5,584 nucleotides of DNA from assembly GCA_946885605.1 (NCBI GenBank), contig CAMPGR010000182.1, forward strand, positions 1 through 5,584. Reading direction: 5' to 3'. Shown piece by piece: positions 1-5,584 of this stretch. The notes beneath the pieces were generated by a model. That model did no database searches. It saw nothing but the letters and a program-made list of their open reading frames with translations, and was not told where the DNA came from. The translations under genes were made by a program, and so were the position numbers. The stretch's first letter is position 1. Each line of letters opens with the position of its first letter. Source of the DNA: an uncultured Pseudomonadota bacterium (GTDB lineage Bacteria > Pseudomonadota > Gammaproteobacteria > Burkholderiales > SG8-41).

Positions 1-216
1 CTCCAGCATCGACAGGTGCTGCCGCGCGACGATTACGGGTGCGGCGCAGAAGCGATTCTGGGTGAAGACACCTGCCACGCGCGATCCCTCGGAAAGCCGG
101 ATGACGAGCAGATCCTTGCGACCGGCACGCCGGATACCGGCCTCGGCAACCCCGAGCTCGACGCCCGGCACAGGAAGAAGCGCGTCGGGTTCCGGGGCCG
201 AAAGATTGACGGGCAT
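1..216 (-). CDS. argJ: ArgJ, bifunctional glutamate N-acetyltransferase/ornithine acetyltransferase (N-terminal 72 codons only)
   Basis: ArgJ moves the acetyl group from N-acetylornithine to glutamate, recycling it in cytoplasmic arginine synthesis; many family members also make N-acetylglutamate from acetyl-CoA. The 72 visible residues start MPVNLSAP and contain a [12 protein letters not shown] stretch (18-29), RKDLLVI (33-39) and [15 protein letters not shown] (47-61). This is the typical family N-terminus, where the substrate-binding half begins. The self-cleavage site (a Thr in the middle of the precursor) and the C-terminal catalytic half lie outside the window. The ATG chosen is the only sensible start: it begins 18 bases after the secA stop. 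No clear Shine-Dalgarno sequence precedes it, so translation may be coupled to secA, with which it is probably co-transcribed. I see no terminator between the two genes. The gene is truncated by the window edge, not by mutation. Confidence 0.93.
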   Translation of the reverse strand, partial: MPVNLSAPEPDALLPVPGVELGVAEAGIRRAGRKDLLVIRLSEGSRVAGVFTQNRFCAAPVIVARQHLSMLE

Positions 217-234
217 GTCCGGGGCGGTCAGCGA

Positions 235-2973
235 TCAGCTCAGTTTGCCGTGGCAGTGCTTGTACTTCTTGCCCGAGCCGCACGGGCACGGATCGTTCCG
301 GCCGATCTTCTGCGCCCCGCGAACGAAGGGGCGCGGCTTCTCCGCCACCGCGACATCGCTGTCGGCTTCGAGCTCCGTTTCGGTGGCGCCCGCCTCGGCG
401 AATTCGGCGTGCTGGTATTGCACGTTGGCCGGCACTTCGGGCTCTTCGACGGCCTCCAGCTCTTGCGCGCTTCGGATCTGAACGGTCATCAGGATGCGCG
501 TGACGTCGGTCTTGATCATCTCCAGCATCAGCGAAAACAGCTCGAAGGCTTCGCGCTTGTACTCCTGGGTCGGGTTCTTCTGCGCATAGCCGCGAAGGTG
601 GATGCCCTGGCGCAAGTGGTCGAGCGCGGCGAGGTGCTCCCGCCAATGCGAGTCGACGCTCTGCAGCATGATCGCCCGCTCGTACTGGCGCATCGCCTCC
701 GGGTCGACGGTTGCGATCTTGGTGCGGTACGCATCGCGAGCGGCATTCACGATGCGGCTTCTCAGCTCGGTCTCGTCGAGGTCGCCCTCATCCTTGAGCC
801 ATTGCGTAATGGGAAGCCTGAGCTTGAGCTCCGATTCGAGCGTGCGCTCGAGCCCCGGAGCATCCCACTGCTCTTCAAGGCTCTCCGGCGGAATGTGCTG
901 GTTGATGTAGCCGGTGACCACGTCGGCGCGCATGGCGTCGATCGTTTCGCTGATGTCGTTCGATTCCAGCAGCTCGTTGCGCTGCTGATAGATGACCTTG
1001 CGCTGGTCGTTCGCCACGTCGTCGTATTCGAGGAGGTGCTTGCGGATGTCGAAATTGCGCGCCTCCACCTTGCGCTGCGCGTTCTCTATCGAGCGCGACA
1101 CCCAGGGATGCTCGATCGCCTCGCCTTCGGGCATCTTGAGGCGCTCCATGATGGCGGCCACCCGGTCGGACGCGAATATCCTGAGCAGCGGATCCTCGAG
1201 CGAGAGATAGAAGCGGCTCGACCCGGGATCGCCCTGCCGGCCCGAACGTCCGCGGAGCTGATTATCGACGCGGCGCGACTCGTGGCGTTCCGTCCCGACG
1301 ATGTGGAGCCCGCCGGCCGTCACCACCTGGTTATGGAGCTTCTGCCACCCCATCCGGATTTCCTCGACGCGCTTCGCCCGCTCCGCTTCGGACAGCACTT
1401 CATCCGCGAGGACGTTGTTGACCTCGGGTTCGGGATTCCCGCCCAGGACGATATCGGTGCCGCGGCCCGCCATGTTGGTCGCGATGGTGACCATCTTCGG
1501 GCGCCCGGCCTGGGCAACGATCTCCGCTTCGCGCGCGTGCTGCTTGGCATTGAGCACGTTGTGCGGAAGTTTCTCCTTCTGGAGCATCCCGGAGAGAAGC
1601 TCCGAGTTCTCGATCGAGGTCGTGCCGACGAGTACCGGCTGGCCGCGCTCGTGACAGTCGCGGATATCGTTGATGATCGCCCGGAATTTCTCGCGCGCGG
1701 TGCGATAGACCTGATCGCCGCGGTCTTCGCGGATCATCGGCTTATGCGTCGGGATCACCACCGTTTCGAGGCCATAGATCTGCTGGAACTCGTAGGCTTC
1801 CGTGTCCGCCGTCCCGGTCATGCCGGCGAGCTTCTTGTACATCCGGAAGTAGTTCTGGAAGGTGATCGTGGCGAGCGTCTGGTTTTCCTTCTGGATCTCG
1901 ACGCCTTCCTTCGCTTCGACCGCCTGGTGCAGCCCCTCAGACCAGCGCCGGCCGGGCATGAGCCGGCCCGTGAACTCGTCCACGATGATGATCTCGCCGT
2001 TCTGCACCACGTACTGCTGGTCGCGGTGAAAGAGATTGTGGGCGCGCAACGATGCATTGAGGTGATGCATCAGGATGATGTTGCTCGGATCGTAGAGGCT
2101 GCTGCCCTCCGGCAGCAATCCCGCTTCCGCGAGCAGCGCTTCGGCATGCTCGTGACCTTCCTCGGAAAGCAGCACCTGGTGCGCTTTTTCATCGACCCAG
2201 TAGTCGCCCGGCCCCTTCTCTTCCTTCTGGCGCACGAGCTTCGGCGTGACCTTATCGATCGCGACGTAGAGCTCGGTCGTATCCTCGGCCTGCCCGGAAA
2301 TGATGAGCGGCGTCCGCGCTTCGTCGATCAGAATCGAGTCGACTTCGTCGACGATCGCGTAAGCGAGCGCGCGCTGCACCTTCTCCGACACCTGGTACAC
2401 CATGTTGTCGCGGAGGTAATCGAAGCCGAACTCGTTGTTCGTGCCGTAGGTGATGTCCGCCGCGTACGCCGCCTGCTTGAGCGTGTGCTCCATCTGCGAG
2501 AGGTTGACGCCGACGGTGAGCCCCAGGAAGCGGTAGATCTTGCCCATCCAGTCCGCATCGCGCTGCGCGAGGTAATCGTTGACCGTGACGATGTGCACGC
2601 CGGCCCCCGAGAGCGCGTTCAGGTAGGCGGGGAGCGTCGCCACCAGTGTCTTCCCCTCGCCGGTGCGCATCTCCGCGATCTTGCCGTTATGAAGCGCGAT
2701 GCCGCCGACCAACTGCACGTCGAAATGGCGCATGTTGAGCGTGCGCCGGCCTGCCTCGCGCACCACCGCGAACGCTTCGGGCAGCAGCTGGTCGAGCGTC
2801 TCGCCCGCCCGGTAGCGCTGCCGGAAGGTCTCGGTCTTCGCGCGCAGATCGGCGTCCGAGAGCTTCTGCACCTCAGGCTCGAGCGCGTTGATCTCGCGCA
2901 CCGTGCGCTGGTATTGCTTCAGCAGGCGCTCGTTGCGGCTGCCGAAAACCTTCTTGAGTAAAGCCGTAACCAT
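235..2973 (-). CDS. secA: SecA, preprotein translocase ATPase subunit
   Basis: SecA is the motor that binds secretory preproteins and pushes them through the SecYEG channel using ATP, cycling between cytosol and inner membrane. The protein is full length (912 aa; the E. coli protein is about 900). Visible features in order are: Walker A GEGKT at 105-109 with Lys108; Walker B DEVDS at 209-213; DEAR at 217-220; the preprotein cross-linking region after about 222; [11 protein letters not shown] at 386-396; a second ATPase lobe with [10 protein letters not shown] at 499-508; the arginine-finger motif [11 protein letters not shown] at 572-582; and the helical scaffold around [10 protein letters not shown] (772-781). 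A variable acidic linker covers about 836-875. The C-terminus is a zinc-binding SEC-C motif, C896-x-C898-x8-C907-H908, which in relatives contacts SecB and phospholipid. The start [21 protein letters not shown] is typical for the family; GGAA four bases upstream is a weak ribosome site. A strong hairpin ends 22 bases before the ATG, and argJ follows closely. No SecM-like arrest gene is seen upstream; the neighbour there is the M23 peptidase. Confidence 0.99.
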   Translation of the reverse strand: MVTALLKKVFGSRNERLLKQYQRTVREINALEPEVQKLSDADLRAKTETFRQRYRAGETLDQLLPEAFAVVREAGRRTLNMRHFDVQLVGGIALHNGKIAEMRTGEGKTLVATLPAYLNALSGAGVHIVTVNDYLAQRDADWMGKIYRFLGLTVGVNLSQMEHTLKQAAYAADITYGTNNEFGFDYLRDNMVYQVSEKVQRALAYAIVDEVDSILIDEARTPLIISGQAEDTTELYVAIDKVTPKLVRQKEEKGPGDYWVDEKAHQVLLSEEGHEHAEALLAEAGLLPEGSSLYDPSNIILMHHLNASLRAHNLFHRDQQYVVQNGEIIIVDEFTGRLMPGRRWSEGLHQAVEAKEGVEIQKENQTLATITFQNYFRMYKKLAGMTGTADTEAYEFQQIYGLETVVIPTHKPMIREDRGDQVYRTAREKFRAIINDIRDCHERGQPVLVGTTSIENSELLSGMLQKEKLPHNVLNAKQHAREAEIVAQAGRPKMVTIATNMAGRGTDIVLGGNPEPEVNNVLADEVLSEAERAKRVEEIRMGWQKLHNQVVTAGGLHIVGTERHESRRVDNQLRGRSGRQGDPGSSRFYLSLEDPLLRIFASDRVAAIMERLKMPEGEAIEHPWVSRSIENAQRKVEARNFDIRKHLLEYDDVANDQRKVIYQQRNELLESNDISETIDAMRADVVTGYINQHIPPESLEEQWDAPGLERTLESELKLRLPITQWLKDEGDLDETELRSRIVNAARDAYRTKIATVDPEAMRQYERAIMLQSVDSHWREHLAALDHLRQGIHLRGYAQKNPTQEYKREAFELFSLMLEMIKTDVTRILMTVQIRSAQELEAVEEPEVPANVQYQHAEFAEAGATETELEADSDVAVAEKPRPFVRGAQKIGRNDPCPCGSGKKYKHCHGKLS

Positions 2974-2995
2974 GAAATTCCGGTTCCAAACAGAA

Positions 2996-3020
2996 AGGGG
3001 TGGGGAAAGACCCCACCCCT
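2996..3020 (-). terminator. Perfect 10-bp hairpin between the M23 peptidase gene and secA; terminator or leader element
   Basis: AGGGGTGGGG (2996-3005) and its exact reverse complement CCCCACCCCT (3011-3020) flank a 5-base loop. Read on the minus strand, the direction of both flanking genes, the stem is followed by TTCTGTTTGG, a broken T-tract, which gives intrinsic-terminator geometry. On the plus strand the following bases are GGCTCG, so it would not terminate there. It lies 22 bases after the peptidase stop codon and 22 bases before the secA ATG. It could partly terminate peptidase transcripts, act as an attenuator or stability hairpin for secA, or both. No secA promoter is obvious between hairpin and ATG, so complete termination here would leave secA without a visible promoter; partial readthrough is more likely. 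Confidence 0.6.
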
Positions 3021-3042
3021 GGCTCGTACGGTCGCCTTGCCC

Positions 3043-3957
3043 TTAGCCTGCCAATCGGAGGAAGCGCGTAGGATTCTGCGGAGCGCCATTCCGCCGCACC
3101 TCGAAGTGCAGATGGGGTCCCGTTGCGCGCCCTGTACTGCCCACCTCGCCGAGCTTGCCGCCGCGCATGACGACGTCGCCAACTTTCACCGCCCGTGTGG
3201 AAGCATGCGCGTATCGCGTAATGAGGCCGTTACCGTGATCGATCTCGACCATATTACCATACTGCGGATGCAAGGCTGAATACGAGACCAGCCCCGCCGC
3301 GGCTGCGCGGATCGGTGCACCGCGCTCCGCCATAAAATCAATTCCCTCGTGAAACGCGCGCTGCCCGGTAAAGGGATCGATGCGCCAGCCGTAGTTCGAC
3401 GAATACCAGCCCCCCTCGACCGGCATCATCGTCGGCACCAGCTCTTTTCTGACCCGGTCGAGCATGAACAGCGACTGCAGGATGCCGAGACGGTCGCTGC
3501 GCTCATCGAGCTCGCGGGTCAGTGCATCGAGTTGCCGCGTGAGACCATCGATCGAAAGCGCCTCGTCCGGGGTGCCGGGTAGCGCGCCGCCCTGTCCCGG
3601 GGTGTCGCCAAACGTGAGTTCCTGCGGCTTGAACCCGGCCAGCCGCGCCAGGCGCTCGCCCAAGGTATCGAGACGCAGGAGCTGGGCCTGCATCTGCCCC
3701 ACGCGGATGGCGATGGCATTGATGTTCTCGCGTAAATGAAACTGCTCCGGATCTCGCGCTTCGCGGCGCGGCGCCCCGAGCAAGGATTCGAAATAGAACA
3801 AATTCTCGGGAGCGAAGCGCACGACCGCATAGTGCAGGAGCGTCGCGAGCACGATGACCGTCGAGAATGCCATGACGCCCAGCAGCGCAAGGTGCGGCGT
3901 CCCGAGCGTGATGGTCTTCGCTTTTGCCAGGCTTTCGGAAACTAGAATAATATTCAT
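3043..3957 (-). CDS. Membrane-anchored M23 family metallopeptidase (LytM-like peptidoglycan endopeptidase)
   Basis: The 304-residue product has a short cytoplasmic N-terminus, one hydrophobic segment at about 22-46 (no cysteine lipobox), then two stretches of coiled-coil character (about 75-108 and 135-170). It ends in a C-terminal M23 domain from about 180. The domain keeps the zinc and catalytic residues: H203 and D207 (HEGID), H251 (RYAHAS), and H282/H284 in PHLHFEV. It is therefore probably an active periplasmic enzyme cutting peptidoglycan cross-link peptides, not a degenerate activator like EnvC or NlpD; that is inferred from the residues. The ATG at 3957 was preferred over an upstream in-frame ATG at 4041 because GAGGAA (3961-3966) lies directly before it and the extra 28 residues look non-coding. 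The first bases face dciA. Downstream are the hairpin and secA. Genes of this type sit at the same place in related genomes, but I know of no assigned specific role, so no symbol is given. Confidence 0.93.
   Translation of the reverse strand: MNIILVSESLAKAKTITLGTPHLALLGVMAFSTVIVLATLLHYAVVRFAPENLFYFESLLGAPRREARDPEQFHLRENINAIAIRVGQMQAQLLRLDTLGERLARLAGFKPQELTFGDTPGQGGALPGTPDEALSIDGLTRQLDALTRELDERSDRLGILQSLFMLDRVRKELVPTMMPVEGGWYSSNYGWRIDPFTGQRAFHEGIDFMAERGAPIRAAAAGLVSYSALHPQYGNMVEIDHGNGLITRYAHASTRAVKVGDVVMRGGKLGEVGSTGRATGPHLHFEVRRNGAPQNPTRFLRLAG
3924..3953 (+). promoter_or_regulatory. Candidate sigma70 promoter for dciA
   Basis: TTGCCA (3924-3929, 5 of 6 to the -35 consensus) is followed after 18 bases by TAATAT (3948-3953, 4 of 6 to the -10 consensus), within an A/T-rich island unlike its surroundings. 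Transcription would begin near 3960, giving a leader of about 20 bases before the GTG chosen for dciA. The promoter would lie inside the first codons of the divergent peptidase gene. An overlapping TAGAAT (3943-3948) matches the -10 consensus better but has no -35 at proper spacing. Confidence 0.4.
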
Positions 3958-3960
3958 TGT

Positions 3961-3966
3961 TTCCTC
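3961..3966 (-). promoter_or_regulatory. Ribosome binding site of the M23 peptidase gene
   Basis: The minus strand reads GAGGAA followed by ACA and the ATG. The GAGG core is 5 bases from the start codon. This is the best Shine-Dalgarno match in the window and fixes the peptidase start at 3957 against the longer alternative at 4041. Confidence 0.75.
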
Positions 3967-3979
3967 ACGACGAATTCTC

Positions 3980-4429
3980 GTGGCCGCCCGGAAGATCGGC
4001 ACACTGCTCGGCGCGCCGGAGCTGAACGCGCTCTCCCGCAAAGCACGCCGCCTGGCGACGCTGCAAGAGCTCTTTCTGCGCTGCGCCCCGCCTCCACTTG
4101 CCCGGGGAAGCCGCGTGGCGGATTACCGGACGGGGACCCTCTTCCTTACGGCTGACAACGCGGCGCTTGCGGCAAAACTCAAGCAACTCGCGCCGAGCTT
4201 ATTGTTGAACATTCGAAAACGGGAACCCGAGGTTACTGGAATCAAAATTGGGGTGCAAGTGAAGGAAGTCACGCCCGGGCCGCGCGACACGCCCGCATCG
4301 AGGCCCCGGGGCATAGAAAATATCGACGCATTTCGGGCGCTTGCACACACCCTGCCCGAATCGGGTTTGAAGTCCGCGGTGATCGCTTTAGTGCGCCGTC
4401 ATGGCGCGAAGCGCTCAGGCGACGAGTAA
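3980..4429 (+). CDS. dciA: DUF721 / DciA-family protein (replicative helicase loader or operator)
   Basis: DciA proteins bind the replicative helicase DnaB and help put it on DNA in the many bacteria that lack DnaC or DnaI loaders. The 149-residue product is basic. The DUF721 core spans about 14-95, seen in ELNALSRKARRLATLQELF (14-32), the APPPLARGSRVADYRTGTL stretch (36-54), and TADNAALAAKLKQLAPSLL (57-75), which is the family's characteristic alanine/lysine-rich helix. A strand-rich segment VTGIKIGVQVKEV (85-97) follows, then a Pro/Arg linker and a C-terminal helix typical of proteobacterial members (DAFRALAHTLPESGLKSAV, 116-134). The start is uncertain: GTG at 3980 gives the family-like MAARKIGTLLGAPEL but has no Shine-Dalgarno sequence. 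The in-frame ATG at 3854 would add 42 residues encoded antisense to the peptidase gene and is unlikely. It is the only complete gene on the plus strand here, divergent from the peptidase and convergent with lpxC. Confidence 0.85.
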   Translation: MAARKIGTLLGAPELNALSRKARRLATLQELFLRCAPPPLARGSRVADYRTGTLFLTADNAALAAKLKQLAPSLLLNIRKREPEVTGIKIGVQVKEVTPGPRDTPASRPRGIENIDAFRALAHTLPESGLKSAVIALVRRHGAKRSGDE

Positions 4430-4509
4430 CAGGCGCTCGATGACGTAGAACGCCCTCGCGAGCACCGCAAATCGCACTGCGAACTGGAAAAACCTCCAGG
4501 CCAAGGCGA

Positions 4510-4534
4510 GGTAGCGCGCCGGCTGCGCGCCACC
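4510..4534. repeat. GC-rich inverted repeat in the dciA-lpxC convergent gap; possible bidirectional transcription end
   Basis: GCGCGC (4514-4519) and GCGCGC (4525-4530) can pair around the loop CGGCT. GGT (4510-4512) and ACC (4532-4534) extend the stem beyond one mismatch. It begins 3 bases after the lpxC stop codon, where a terminator would be expected, but neither strand has a following T-tract. A second small inverted repeat, CTGGA (4484-4488) with TCCAG (4495-4499), and the palindrome CTCGCGAG (4455-4462) lie in the same gap. Short GC-rich self-complementary runs arise easily in such DNA, so function is uncertain. Confidence 0.35.
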
Positions 4535-4537
4535 CGC

Positions 4538-5449
4538 TCATGCGTACTGCGTCTGCCACCCCAGAAAGTGCGGGGCGTCCTCGGCGCGCGCGAAGCTCGC
4601 GTATTCCCAGGCGTGCCGGGTCTCGATGAGCCGTCGCAGCAGGAGATTGTTGAGCGCATGCCCGGATTTGTAGCCGCTGAACGCCCCGATCAGCGGATGG
4701 CCGAGGAGGTAGAGGTCGCCGATCGCATCGAGCACTTTGTGCTTGACGAATTCGTCGCTGTAGCGCAAGCCGTCGTTGTTGAGGACGCGGTAGTCATCCA
4801 TGACGATGGCGTTCTCGAGACTGCCGCCCAATGCCAGCCCCTGCGCCCGCATGCTTTCCACGTCCTGCATGAAACCGAAGGTTCGCGCCCGGCTCACTTC
4901 CTTCACGTACGAAGTGGTCGCGAAATCGACGCATACCGACTGCCGGGAACGGTCGAACACCGGGTGATCGAAATCTATGCTGAGTTCGAGCTTGAAACCG
5001 GCGTGCGGGGCGAAGCGCACCCATTTGTCCCCGTCGTGCACTTCCACCGGGTGGAGAATGCGGATGAACTTCTTCGGCGCATTCTGATCCTCGATCCCCG
5101 CGGACTGCAGCAAGAAGACGAGCGGCCCTGCACTGCCGTCCATGATCGGCACTTCCGGCGCCGACACCTCGACGTAGGCGTTGTCCACGCCGAGCCCGCC
5201 GAACGCCGACATGAGGTGTTCCACGGTGGATACGCGCACGCCGTCTTTCTCAAGGCACGATGAAAGCCGCGTATCCCCGACGGCATAGGGCTCTGCCCTG
5301 ATTTCGACCGGTTGCGCGAGATCGACGCGGCGAAACACGATGCCGGTGTCAGGCGCAGCCGGGCGCAAGGTCAACGCAACCTTGAGGCCGGTATGCAGCC
5401 CCACGCCCGTGGCGCGGATCGTGTTCTTCAATGTGCGCTGCCGGATCAC
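4538..5449 (-). CDS. lpxC: LpxC, UDP-3-O-acyl-N-acetylglucosamine deacetylase
   Basis: LpxC is the zinc-dependent cytoplasmic enzyme that removes the acetyl group from UDP-3-O-acyl-GlcNAc, the committed step of lipid A synthesis, so the organism makes a lipopolysaccharide-type outer membrane. The 303-residue length is normal. The active-site set is intact: E77 and H78 in TVEHLMSA, H237 and D241 as zinc ligands in [15 protein letters not shown] (236-250) with K238, and H264 in SGHALNN. The PIMDGSAGP motif (101-109) is also present. The start is a GTG, required because an in-frame TAA lies upstream at 5477-5479 and no ATG intervenes; the resulting MIRQRTLKN is the usual family N-terminus. AGAG, separated from GTG by a T-run, is a modest ribosome site. 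The gene has its own promoter upstream. ftsZ is the expected next gene beyond the right edge, but none of it is visible. E. coli LpxC is degraded by FtsH through its C-terminal tail; this one ends GWQTQYA, so the same control cannot be assumed. Confidence 0.98.
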   Translation of the reverse strand: MIRQRTLKNTIRATGVGLHTGLKVALTLRPAAPDTGIVFRRVDLAQPVEIRAEPYAVGDTRLSSCLEKDGVRVSTVEHLMSAFGGLGVDNAYVEVSAPEVPIMDGSAGPLVFLLQSAGIEDQNAPKKFIRILHPVEVHDGDKWVRFAPHAGFKLELSIDFDHPVFDRSRQSVCVDFATTSYVKEVSRARTFGFMQDVESMRAQGLALGGSLENAIVMDDYRVLNNDGLRYSDEFVKHKVLDAIGDLYLLGHPLIGAFSGYKSGHALNNLLLRRLIETRHAWEYASFARAEDAPHFLGWQTQYA

Positions 5450-5487
5450 TAAAAAACTCTTTGATTTTTCAATTTGTTAACCGCAGC

Positions 5488-5516
5488 ATTTTAGCAGCAG
5501 GCCCCAGGCGCGGCAA
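5488..5516 (-). promoter_or_regulatory. Sigma70-type promoter of lpxC with extended -10
   Basis: On the minus strand TTGCCG (5511-5516) is separated by exactly 17 bases from TAAAAT (5488-5493), and TGC directly precedes the -10, giving the extended TGn form. Transcription would start near 5481, leaving a leader of about 32 bases that is strikingly A/T-rich beside its GC-rich surroundings. This suggests lpxC can be expressed independently of the upstream cell-division genes expected beyond the edge. Confidence 0.7.
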
Positions 5517-5584
5517 AGTTTTTTACACTCCGTTACCCGCCCCGGCGCTCACCGCCCCGCGTGCCACGGTGCGCGGCCGCGGCG
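5517..5584. other. GC-rich end of the window upstream of the lpxC promoter; no gene recognised
   Basis: Neither strand shows a recognisable coding stretch here, and nothing resembling the conserved FtsZ C-terminus is visible. Small self-complementary pieces occur (GGCG/CGCC around 5544-5556 and CCGCG/CGCGG around 5557-5576), but none is followed by a T-tract on the minus strand, so I do not call a terminator. It is probably spacer between lpxC and its upstream neighbour. Confidence 0.4.

Noticed and set aside
16..2961. A 981-codon open frame on the plus strand, antisense to almost all of secA and part of argJ.
   Set aside because: Its translation is rich in Arg, Leu, Val, His and Asp without recognisable domains, as expected from the complement of GC-biased codons. 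The opposite strand encodes an unmistakable SecA with all motifs intact.
3854..3979. Upstream ATG extension of dciA (42 extra codons).
   Set aside because: The extension is antisense to the peptidase N-terminus, does not look like the DUF721 family N-terminus, and would start upstream of the best promoter candidate.
3958..4041. Upstream ATG extension of the M23 peptidase (28 extra codons).
   Set aside because: A good Shine-Dalgarno sequence sits directly before the ATG at 3957, the extension would put extra residues before the signal-anchor, and it lies antisense to dciA coding sequence.
4269..4541. Minus-strand frame starting at an ATG that overlaps the lpxC stop (ATGA) and running antisense into dciA.
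   Set aside because: The ATGA overlap resembles a coupled gene, but the translation is low-complexity Arg/Ala/Ser/Pro and mostly antisense to dciA; no family is recognisable.
4568..5263. A 231-codon open frame on the plus strand, antisense to lpxC.
   Set aside because: It is a codon-bias shadow: no recognisable family, no ribosome site, and full overlap with an intact LpxC.
5544..5576. Short inverted repeats near the right edge, considered as a terminator of an upstream ftsZ.
   Set aside because: Stems are short or contain mismatches on the minus strand, and no T-tract follows; the nearby run on that strand is A-rich.
1..5584. Search by eye for CRISPR arrays, transposases, tRNA or rRNA, phage genes and tandem repeats.
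   Set aside because: None seen; nearly all of the window is occupied by five recognised housekeeping genes with uniform codon use.

Overview
The window is GC-rich bacterial chromosome carrying a housekeeping locus, most likely from a betaproteobacterium. The evidence is the gene order (argJ, secA, an M23 peptidase, a DUF721/DciA-type gene, lpxC) and the protein styles: the SecA N-terminus, the 303-residue LpxC starting MIRQRTLKN, and the ArgJ N-terminus MPVNLSAP. As I remember them, beta- and gammaproteobacteria such as Pseudomonas keep this set just downstream of ftsZ. I could not search a database, so the taxon is an inference.

Layout from the right end (the upstream end for most genes). 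The outermost 135 bases hold a convincing sigma70-type promoter, with an extended -10, for lpxC (minus strand, GTG start). lpxC ends facing dciA (plus strand), with a 108-base convergent gap that contains a GC-rich inverted repeat. dciA is divergent from the M23 metallopeptidase gene (minus strand). Only 22 bases separate their chosen starts, so their control signals must lie partly inside each other's coding sequence. After the peptidase gene comes a 69-base gap with a perfect 10-bp hairpin, then full-length secA (minus strand). argJ begins 18 bases after the secA stop and runs off the left edge after 72 codons.

The genes serve growth and envelope construction. LpxC commits precursor to lipid A, the M23 protein is a membrane-anchored periplasmic peptidoglycan hydrolase, SecA drives protein export, DciA assists the replicative helicase, and ArgJ belongs to arginine synthesis. 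All key catalytic residues I could check are present, and no gene looks broken.

I see no mobile element, CRISPR array, RNA gene, or undescribed multi-gene system here. The points most worth a second look are the strong hairpin in the secA leader, the compact peptidase/dciA divergent region, and a hydrophobic, codon-biased reading frame that continues in frame past the lpxC stop. Large open frames antisense to secA and lpxC are best explained as shadows of GC-rich codon use.
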